Below, piece by piece: positions 50,030 through 56,113 of a stretch of 64,000 nucleotides of DNA. A program made the translations under genes and the position numbers. Origin of the DNA: Rhodococcus sp. PAMC28707 (GTDB lineage: Bacteria; Actinomycetota; Actinomycetes; Mycobacteriales; Mycobacteriaceae); assembly GCF_004795915.1 (NCBI RefSeq), contig NZ_CP039253.1, forward strand, positions 186,001 through 250,000, read 5' to 3'. Each line of letters opens with the position of its first letter. Positions within the stretch are counted from its first letter, which is position 1. Below the pieces are notes generated by a model, which ran no database searches, was not told the DNA's origin, and saw only the letters and a program-made list of their open reading frames with translations.

Positions 50030-51268
50030 ATGGTGAACGAACTGCACCGTCCGGATCGGGCGGATGCGGAGGGGCACCCGACGTGGCTTCTCGCACTACT
50101 AGGGGTCGCTGCAGCCGTGGCCTTTGTCGCGCATGACAGATTGTTGTCCTTCGAGCAGTTCTACGGTCTCTTCGGTAACGGCATCGACGCGGTGGTGTAC
50201 CGGTACGGAGGCCATACAGTCCTGGAAAGTGAGCCGCTGTATACCTTCATGCTCGAGGATGCGTTGCCGTTCACGTATCCGCCATTCGCTGCGCTGATTT
50301 TCGCTCCGCTAGCTTATTTGTCCGTCGCTGGTGCGCAAACGCTTGTGGCGGTACTCAATATCGGACTCTTGTATATGGCCGTTCACCTGAGCTGGCGTCA
50401 ATTGGGATACGAGAACACGACGCGTCTACGCCTACTGAGCATGTTTCTGGCAGTCGTTTTCACATGGCTGGAACCTGTGCGGATGACGATCTGGCTCGGA
50501 CAGATCAACTTACTGCTGCTCGTGTTGGTGCTGTGGGATCTCGGACGGCCGGCAGGCAGCCGCCTGCGTGGAGTCGGCGTAGGTATCGCCGCAGGGCTGA
50601 AACTGACCCCGGCCTTGTTCATCGTGCTTCTCGCCGTAGTCCGAGATACCCGAGCGTTCATTTGTGCCTCGGTGACGTTTGTCACCACGATCATCGTGGG
50701 ATTCGTTGTGATCCCGGGCGACTCCTGGACTTACTGGACGGGGACCATCGTCCGATCGGATCGAATCGGACTGATCTCTTCACCGGCCAACCAGTCGATT
50801 CGCGGCATTCTGGCCCGTATGTTGCACACCGAGAATCCGCCGACGGTGTTGTGGATCGCGTGCGCCGGCGTAGTAGCCGTAGGTGGATTGTGGGCCGCCC
50901 ACATAGCTCACAGTCGCGGTGAACACTTGCTTGCTCTAACCATCTGCGGCCTGACAGCCCCCATGATTTCGCCTTTCTCGTGGGGCCATCACTGGGTATG
51001 GACCGTCCCTTTGATAATTCTGACCTTGCATTACGCAGCGCGCATCAGGACGTGGCGGTCAGCCGTCCTGCCCGTCGTGCTCGTTCTTCCCTTGCTCGCC
51101 TGGTACAAGATTTATCCAGACGGGACGGTCGCGATCGGCATTTTCATGACCCCCGGCATCGCAGTCGTTCGTGTCGCTGCGCAAACTGCATATCCGATCG
51201 TCTACCTTCTGATGCTCACCATTGCAGTGGTGAGTCTGGCCCGCCGACCGGTGAGGTCGCCGATCTGA
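50030..51268 (+). CDS. GT87-type polyprenyl-phosphate-dependent membrane glycosyltransferase
   Basis: A 412-residue polytopic protein (about ten helices) of the GT-C superfamily. GIDAVVYRYGGHTVLESEPLY after the first helix carries the typical catalytic aspartate (D in GID). FTYPPFAALIFAPLA, WLGQINLLLLVLVLWDL and GLKLTPALFIVLL are hallmark segments of the alpha-mannosyltransferase group that builds PIM, LM and LAM. The ATG at 50030 is chosen; the long in-frame extension upstream has no hydrophobic start. A strong hairpin follows. Substrate and linkage cannot be assigned. Confidence 0.85.
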   Translation: MVNELHRPDRADAEGHPTWLLALLGVAAAVAFVAHDRLLSFEQFYGLFGNGIDAVVYRYGGHTVLESEPLYTFMLEDALPFTYPPFAALIFAPLAYLSVAGAQTLVAVLNIGLLYMAVHLSWRQLGYENTTRLRLLSMFLAVVFTWLEPVRMTIWLGQINLLLLVLVLWDLGRPAGSRLRGVGVGIAAGLKLTPALFIVLLAVVRDTRAFICASVTFVTTIIVGFVVIPGDSWTYWTGTIVRSDRIGLISSPANQSIRGILARMLHTENPPTVLWIACAGVVAVGGLWAAHIAHSRGEHLLALTICGLTAPMISPFSWGHHWVWTVPLIILTLHYAARIRTWRSAVLPVVLVLPLLAWYKIYPDGTVAIGIFMTPGIAVVRVAAQTAYPIVYLLMLTIAVVSLARRPVRSPI

Positions 51269-51379
51269 AGACCGGGGAGAGCAGCGGCAGAAGACATGTC
51301 GGAACTCCAGATTTACTGGTGCCAAGTTGCGGCGATGCCAGGGCAAATTGTCGCAGAACCAGCAGCGTCCTCAGAGATC

Positions 51380-51413
51380 CCCGATTGTTGGGCCCACGGG
51401 CCCAACAATCGGG
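51380..51413. terminator. Perfect 16-bp inverted repeat between the GT87-type gene and tRNA-Val
   Basis: CCCGATTGTTGGGCCC (51380-51395) and GGGCCCAACAATCGGG (51398-51413) are exact complements with only 2 bases between them. It lies about 110 bases after the glycosyltransferase stop and just beyond the tRNA-Val terminator. It is probably a bidirectional terminator, although it lacks a T-run and the tiny loop is unusual. Confidence 0.55.
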
Positions 51414-51430
51414 ACCACCTGAAACGCAAA

Positions 51431-51456
51431 GAAACCGCCTGCTTCCAGGCGGTTTC
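51431..51456 (-). terminator. Intrinsic terminator of tRNA-Val(CAC)
   Basis: GAAACCGCCTG (51431-51441) pairs with CAGGCGGTTTC (51446-51456), loop CTTC. On the minus strand the hairpin follows the tRNA and is followed by TTTGCGTTT. Confidence 0.85.
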
Positions 51457-51462
51457 TTGTTG

Positions 51463-51534
51463 TGGTCCCGGCTGGGATCGAACCAGCGACCTTCCGCGTG
51501 TGAAGCGGACGCTCTCCCACTGAGCCACGGGACC
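51463..51534 (-). tRNA. tRNA-Val (anticodon CAC)
   Basis: The minus strand folds as a full cloverleaf: acceptor GGTCCCG/CGGGACC, D arm GCTC/GAGC, anticodon stem TCCGC/GCGGA with loop TTCACAC, and T arm GCTGG TTCGATC CCAGC. No CCA is encoded. Its 3' 16 bases with flank recur at 41525-41540. Confidence 0.95.
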
Positions 51535-51699
51535 ATTCGTCGTCTGATCACGACATGCGTGATCGGACGAGGCAAACGTTAACACGGCTCTCACCCGTAT
51601 CTCGACTCGGCCTTATCCCCTTCTCCGGACGCCATCTACGACCCTCGATTGCCGGTTCGTGCCACCTTTGCCTCTAAAAACCGCTTCTGACCACGCGAT

Positions 51700-51729
51700 T
51701 TGTGAGTTCGTCTTCCGTTGGTCTAATGT
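51700..51729 (+). promoter_or_regulatory. Likely promoter of the tRNA-Gly-Cys-Val cluster
   Basis: TTGTGA (51700-51705) and TAATGT (51724-51729) are separated by 18 bases and lie about 42 bases upstream of tRNA-Gly. The spacing and sequence fit a sigma-70-type promoter. Confidence 0.45.
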
Positions 51730-51771
51730 TTTGACCGCACCGCAGAGAGAGCAACTGCCTCTGAGGAGCAT

Positions 51772-51843
51772 GCGGATGTGGCGCAGTGGTAGCGCATCAC
51801 CTTGCCAAGGTGAGGGTCGCGGGTTCGAATCCCGTCATCCGCT
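51772..51843 (+). tRNA. tRNA-Gly (anticodon GCC)
   Basis: Cloverleaf with acceptor GCGGATG/CATCCGC, anticodon stem with loop TTGCCAA, and T arm TCGCGGG TTCGAAT CCCG. No encoded CCA. First of three tRNAs. Confidence 0.95.
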
Positions 51844-51862
51844 CGAGGGACTAGGGCCCGTT

Positions 51863-51933
51863 GGTGGAGTGGCCGAGTGGTGAGGCAACGGCCTGCAAAG
51901 CCGTGCACACGGGTTCGATTCCCGTCTCCACCT
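51863..51933 (+). tRNA. tRNA-Cys (anticodon GCA)
   Basis: Cloverleaf with acceptor GGTGGAG/CTCCACC, anticodon stem ACGGC/GCCGT with loop CTGCAAA, and T arm ACGGG TTCGATT CCCGT. Confidence 0.95.
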
Positions 51934-51974
51934 CGTAACGAAGCGAAGGTTCCCGACCTTCAACTTCTGATCTT

Positions 51975-52049
51975 GCGCGATTAGCTCAGCGGGAGAGCGC
52001 TTCCCTGACACGGAAGAGGTCACTGGTTCAATCCCAGTATCGCGCACCA
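51975..52049 (+). tRNA. tRNA-Val (anticodon GAC)
   Basis: Cloverleaf with acceptor GCGCGAT/ATCGCGC, anticodon loop CTGACAC, and T arm ACTGG TTCAATC CCAGT. CCA is encoded at 52047-52049. In M. tuberculosis, from memory, a valine tRNA near this position carries the phiRv2 prophage; here its 3' end looks intact. Confidence 0.95.
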
Positions 52050-52057
52050 CACGAATA

Positions 52058-52088
52058 GACCCCGGCCGAAGCGGCCGGGGTCTTTTTT
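52058..52088 (+). terminator. Intrinsic terminator of the tRNA cluster
   Basis: GACCCCGGCCG (52058-52068) pairs with CGGCCGGGGTC (52072-52082), a 3-base loop, followed by six T residues. Confidence 0.93.
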
Positions 52089-52191
52089 GTGCCTTCAGGC
52101 CTGTCCAGATGTTTACCGCCGATCGCGAGTGGTGATTCACGTCATAAACGTGCACTCTGGTTTCAAGCCCGCGATCGAAAGGACGTCTCCG

Positions 52192-52455
52192 ATGGCCGAC
52201 GACAATCAACCGAGCACCGAGGGCAGCGAACCTCAGGTCAGTTCCGATGCGCACAAGCGTGCGCAGGACGAGGTGGCCGGCATCGACGCCAAGTACGAGC
52301 CGGGTTCGAGACCGACGGTTGTTCTTCCTGGCACGAACGGAATGGTGTCGGGTACGGCCTTCGCCGACATGGTCGATGACGAAGGAAACTTGAAAGAAGA
52401 CCATTCCGAAGACACCGCCGGCCGCACGTCGACGAATGGCCACCAGGACGAATGA
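52192..52455 (+). CDS. Small acidic conserved hypothetical protein
   Basis: An 87-residue, hydrophilic, acidic protein with the segment GSRPTVVLPGTNGMVSGTAFADMVDDEG. The ATG at 52192 has AAAGGA upstream and replaces an earlier in-frame start that runs back into the terminator. It overlaps the next hydrolase gene by 4 bases (ATGA), so the two are co-translated. No function recognised. Confidence 0.75.
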   Translation: MADDNQPSTEGSEPQVSSDAHKRAQDEVAGIDAKYEPGSRPTVVLPGTNGMVSGTAFADMVDDEGNLKEDHSEDTAGRTSTNGHQDE

Positions 52456-53123
52456 CCGAAGGAACCGACGACGTCTACGTACCCGAGTTCATCGACGTAG
52501 CGGAGGTGCGCGGATTCCTGCACGCGTCGTCGGGTCCCTCGGCGGGATCCCTCGCGCTGACTCATGGCGCAGGTGGAAACGTCGACTCTCCTCTCCTCGT
52601 CGCTTCAGCCGATGCATGGTCGGCACGAGGATTCACCGTTCTACGGTTCGATCTGGCGTTCCGACGTCGAAAGCCATCCGGTCCCCCGCATCCGTCGAAG
52701 GCCGACGCCGACCGCGCGTCGGTCGAAGCAGCGGTGACGTACCTCGGCCGGCGCGGCGGCCCCATTCTGCTCGGTGGCCACTCGTACGGGGGTCGGCAGG
52801 CATCGATGCTTGTCGCCGAAAAGCCGGAACTGGTCGATGGGCTGATTCTGATGTCGTATCCGTTGCACCCGCCCGGCAAACCGGAGAAGGCCCGCACTGC
52901 GCATCTTCCCCAGCTGCGCACTCGAACGATGTTCGTACACGGCACGAAGGACCCGTTCGGTTCACCCGCTGAGCTGTCCGATGCAATCGCGTCGGTGCCT
53001 GCTCATACCGCCACGATCGAGATTTCAGGTGCAGGCCACGATCTGTCGGCAGAAAAATATGGAGTGGCCGATCTCGTTGTCGAGAAAGCGTTCGAATTCT
53101 TCGACGCGGGGTCCTGGAGTTAG
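52452..53123 (+). CDS. Alpha/beta hydrolase (KANL3/Tex30-like)
   Basis: A 223-residue cytosolic alpha/beta hydrolase. The nucleophile elbow is GHSYGG with S111, the acid is in FVHGTKDPFG, and the histidine is in SGAGHDLS. The early LTHGAGGNVDSP segment gives an oxyanion loop. Substrate unknown. It overlaps the small acidic protein by 4 bases. Confidence 0.85.
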   Translation: MTEGTDDVYVPEFIDVAEVRGFLHASSGPSAGSLALTHGAGGNVDSPLLVASADAWSARGFTVLRFDLAFRRRKPSGPPHPSKADADRASVEAAVTYLGRRGGPILLGGHSYGGRQASMLVAEKPELVDGLILMSYPLHPPGKPEKARTAHLPQLRTRTMFVHGTKDPFGSPAELSDAIASVPAHTATIEISGAGHDLSAEKYGVADLVVEKAFEFFDAGSWS

Positions 53124-53215
53124 GCGAATGGTCACCTGGCACCCTCGCGCTCGTCGTTATGCAATCGTCATGCCGCCGACTGTCGACTTACGAGTGAGGT
53201 GTTCTACTTAGAGCC

Positions 53216-53668
53216 ATGCCCACCTGGGGATGGTTCATCGTCGCATTGGTCCTCATCGATGCCGCAGTACTTGCGGTGTGGCTCCTCGCGCGCAAGAATC
53301 CACGCAAAAACGCCGCTGCCACAACGCAATTGATGCTCGCAGGTTTGGATCACTCGGCGCGCGAGGACATATATCGTCTCGTAGGGGAAAAGAAGAAGAT
53401 CCACGCAATCAAGTTGTTCCGCGAGAGAACCGGCGCAGGTCTGCAAGAGTCCAAGGATGTAGTCGAGTCCGTCGGGCGCGGAAACCCAATTCCCACGCTC
53501 GGCGCCTCGATGGGTGCATCAGGCATGGATACCGCCGCTTGGGCGGACATCATTCCCAGACTGCGCACCCTCAAGGCCGAAGGCAACACAATTTCCGCCA
53601 TCAAGCTTTTGCGCGCCCGTTCGGAGCTTTCGTTGCGTGAGGCGAAGGAAGCGGTCGACCGCCTGTGA
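53216..53668 (+). CDS. Membrane-anchored protein with two L7/L12 C-terminal-like motifs
   Basis: 150 residues. An N-terminal helix (MPTWGWFIVALVLIDAAVLAV region) is followed by a basic stretch and two copies of the helical motif of the ribosomal protein L7/L12 C-terminal domain: KKIHAIKLFRERTGAGLQES with KDVVES, then NTISAIKLLRARSELSLREA with KEAVD. The spacing between copies is about 75 residues. L7/L12 uses this surface to bind translation factors; what this protein binds is unknown. It overlaps the GNAT gene by 4 bases. Confidence 0.8.
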   Translation: MPTWGWFIVALVLIDAAVLAVWLLARKNPRKNAAATTQLMLAGLDHSAREDIYRLVGEKKKIHAIKLFRERTGAGLQESKDVVESVGRGNPIPTLGASMGASGMDTAAWADIIPRLRTLKAEGNTISAIKLLRARSELSLREAKEAVDRL

Positions 53669-54216
53669 CCGTCACTGTATCGACAGCAGGCCTGTGGGAC
53701 GCCGAACAGCTAGCCGACGTCGCTGCTGTCACCTTTCCGCTGGCATGCCCGCCTGGTTCGTCCAGAGCAGCAATAGCCGCTTTCGTGGACGGTGTGCTGT
53801 CGCATGAGCGGTTCGGTGAGTACCTAGCGGATCCGCAGCGCACGATTCTCGCGGCGACCGACGATAATTCCACCGACGATAATTCCATGCTCGGTTACGC
53901 CATGCTCGTGTCCGGCCCACCATCGGACCCGGACGTCGCCCGAGTGCTGACGTACGCACCGACGATGGAACTCTCCAAGATGTATGTGCTGCCCGGCCAT
54001 CACGGGAGCCAAGTGGCGGCGGCTCTGATGGCTGAATCACTGGCCCGAGCCACCCTGGGCGGCTGCACAGGTATCTGGCTGGGCGTCAATCAACAGAACC
54101 TGCGCGCCCAACGCTTCTATACCAAACAGGGATTCGAGATCGTCGGAACCAAAACCTTCACGCTCGGCTCCGAAATCCACGATGACTTCGTAATGGAACG
54201 AGGACTACGCTCGTGA
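53665..54216 (+). CDS. GNAT-family N-acetyltransferase
   Basis: A 183-residue acetyltransferase with MELSKMYVLPGHHGSQVA (acetyl-CoA-binding loop), LGVNQQNLRAQRFYTKQGF and the C-terminal beta bulge. It appears to match Rv2669 by position next to zapE. A 15-bp tandem duplication (53857-53886) adds DDNST DDNS in a loop before the core. The GTG start overlaps the preceding gene. Substrate unknown. Confidence 0.85.
   Translation: MTVTVSTAGLWDAEQLADVAAVTFPLACPPGSSRAAIAAFVDGVLSHERFGEYLADPQRTILAATDDNSTDDNSMLGYAMLVSGPPSDPDVARVLTYAPTMELSKMYVLPGHHGSQVAAALMAESLARATLGGCTGIWLGVNQQNLRAQRFYTKQGFEIVGTKTFTLGSEIHDDFVMERGLRS
53857..53886 (+). repeat. 15-bp tandem duplication inside the GNAT gene
   Basis: Two exact copies of ACCGACGATAATTCC. 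The insertion is in frame and adds five residues. Confidence 0.9.
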
Positions 54217-54233
54217 ATCTGCCGAACCTAGCG

Positions 54234-55247
54234 TCACCCGACGGCAGCAAAGCGAGACAAAGCAAGCAGACGGGACGTTGCACGGAGGTACTTCTTACGG
54301 TATCCGCCGGCCAGCATCTCTTCGGTGAAGATCTCGTCGAGCTTGCTACCTGACCCGGTCACCGGAATGCCTGCGTCGTACAAGCGATCGGCGAGCACCA
54401 CGAGTCGAAGCGCAACAGCCTGGTCCGACGCGGGGTGCACGTTCTTCCAGAACACCGCCTGCACACCGTCGAGCAGCTTTCCGTATCGCGATGGATGCAG
54501 TGTGCTCAGATGTGCCAACAACTCGTCGAAATCGTCGAGGGTCGCATCCGCCACGGAATCCGCCCGTTCGATCAACTCGGCCTCGGATGTCGGGTCGGGG
54601 GCCGGGGGCAGGTCACGATGTCGGTAGTCGGGGCCATCCACCCGGATGGACTCGAAGATAGATCCGAGCTTCTTGATCTCCCGCATGAAGTCCTCGGCTG
54701 CGAATCTTCCTTCGCCGAGTTGACCTGGCAGGGTGTTGGACGTCGCCACGATGGACACGCCTCGCTGGGAAAGCTCCGACAGCAATCGCGACACGAGCAT
54801 CGTGTCGCCTGGATCGTCGAGTTCGAACTCGTCGATACACAGAACGCTGTGGGCCGACAACTCCTCCAGCGCCTTGTTGAAGCCGAGCGCGCCCACCACG
54901 TGAGTCAATTCGACGAACGTACCGAATGCCTTCGGTTCGGGGACGCTGTGAAAAATCGAGGCCAGGAGGTGGGTCTTACCGACGCCGAAACCGCCGTCGA
55001 GGTACAAGCCTGCGCCGGTAGAGGGCGCCTTCTTGCCGAACAGTCCGCGTTTTCCCTTCCCGCGAATCTTCGTCACCTTCTCCGCGAACGACTCGGCTTT
55101 GGCTACTGCCTCGGCCTGGCTGGGTTCGTTCGGATCCGGGATGTACGAGGCGAAACTGACTTCGTCGAACATGGCCGGGGGGACCATCTGCGCGATCAAC
55201 TGATCGGAGGGCACGACAGGATTACGATCGACAAGACGTCCAGGCAT
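54234..55247 (-). CDS. zapE: Cell division ATPase ZapE (AFG1-like)
   Basis: A 337-residue P-loop ATPase of the ZapE/AFG1 family linked to the division ring. Walker A is GGFGVGKTHLL, Walker B is LCIDEFELDDPG, and TSNTLPGQLGEGRFAAEDF is the conserved sensor region. The ATG is at 55247. Its divergent neighbour starts only 34 bases away. Confidence 0.93.
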   Translation of the reverse strand: MPGRLVDRNPVVPSDQLIAQMVPPAMFDEVSFASYIPDPNEPSQAEAVAKAESFAEKVTKIRGKGKRGLFGKKAPSTGAGLYLDGGFGVGKTHLLASIFHSVPEPKAFGTFVELTHVVGALGFNKALEELSAHSVLCIDEFELDDPGDTMLVSRLLSELSQRGVSIVATSNTLPGQLGEGRFAAEDFMREIKKLGSIFESIRVDGPDYRHRDLPPAPDPTSEAELIERADSVADATLDDFDELLAHLSTLHPSRYGKLLDGVQAVFWKNVHPASDQAVALRLVVLADRLYDAGIPVTGSGSKLDEIFTEEMLAGGYRKKYLRATSRLLALSRFAAVG

Positions 55248-55281
55248 CTAGTAAGCGTAACGAGGTGGTCTTATCTACAAT
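55248..55281. promoter_or_regulatory. 34-bp divergent promoter region, probably leaderless transcripts
   Basis: Only 34 bases separate the starts of zapE (minus) and the RibD-type gene (plus). Neither start has a ribosome binding site. TATCTA lies close to the plus start and TACGCT close to the minus start, at distances that fit leaderless transcription. Overlapping promoters are inferred. Confidence 0.4.
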
Positions 55282-56100
55282 GTGCGCCTACTCGATATTG
55301 CGACCTACTTCACATCCGGCTCCGACTCCTCGTACCCGGTCGACGGCGTCGTCGACCTGGCCGAACTACGCCGGTTGTACGCCTATCCGGACAACCTGAC
55401 CGCGCCGTGGATCCGAGCCAACTTCGTCTCCAGCATCGACGGAGCCGTCAGCGCCGACGGCGTGTCCTCAGGTCTTGGTACACCCTCTGACAAGGCAGTG
55501 TTCGATGTCCTGCGAACACTGGCGGATGCGGTTCTCGTGGGGGCAGGGACGGTCCGAAGTGAGAATTACGGCGGCGTCCGGTTGACGAAGTCACAACAGA
55601 GTCAACGAATCGACGCGGGCCTGGCACCGATCCCCCCGGTAGTGGTCGTTACTGCTTCGGCGTCGATCGATCCGAGGTCACGGCTGCTCACCGACACCGA
55701 AGTGCCGCCGACGATCGTCACGACGAACTCCGCGTCGGCCGAGTCGCGTTCGACACTTCGCGAAGCAGGTGCGCACGTGATCGAAGTCGAGGGAACTACA
55801 GTACCGACCCCTGCTGTTCTGGCTGCCCTGGATGAATTGGGTCTGAGAAGGGTCCTGTGCGAAGGCGGCCCAGGCCTGTTCGGAACGCTGCTTGCAGACG
55901 ATTGCGTCGACGAACTGTGCCTGACAACTTCGCCGAACCTGCTTGCGGGAAAGTCGGGGCGTATTGCGCACTCGAACGCGGCGGTTTTACACCGGATGAA
56001 ACGTATTCACGTGCTCGCGGACGAAGACGGAACTCTGCTGACCAGATGGGTCCGAGTACGTCCGGCCGGTACCGGTGAAGTTCCCGGTGCGGAAAAGTAG
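55282..56100 (+). CDS. RibD C-terminal-type pyrimidine reductase family protein
   Basis: A 272-residue dihydrofolate-reductase-fold protein. RANFVSSIDGAVSADGVS and ADAVLVGAGTVRSENYG are the signature segments of RibD-type reductases, and GLRRVLCEGGPGLFG closes the cofactor site. The mycobacterial orthologue Rv2671 is known as an alternative enzyme that can replace dihydrofolate reductase activity; the same capability here is inference. The start is GTG. No deaminase domain is present. Confidence 0.85.
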   Translation: MRLLDIATYFTSGSDSSYPVDGVVDLAELRRLYAYPDNLTAPWIRANFVSSIDGAVSADGVSSGLGTPSDKAVFDVLRTLADAVLVGAGTVRSENYGGVRLTKSQQSQRIDAGLAPIPPVVVVTASASIDPRSRLLTDTEVPPTIVTTNSASAESRSTLREAGAHVIEVEGTTVPTPAVLAALDELGLRRVLCEGGPGLFGTLLADDCVDELCLTTSPNLLAGKSGRIAHSNAAVLHRMKRIHVLADEDGTLLTRWVRVRPAGTGEVPGAEK

Positions 56101-56113
56101 ATAGCCTCGCAGC

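Noticed and set aside
41525-51476. Active mobile element
   Set aside because: No integrase, relaxase, intact transposase or replication gene lies between the direct repeats, so at most it is an immobile island.
51216-51594. Short frames crossing the tRNA-Val gene on both strands
   Set aside because: They read through a well-formed tRNA and its terminator.
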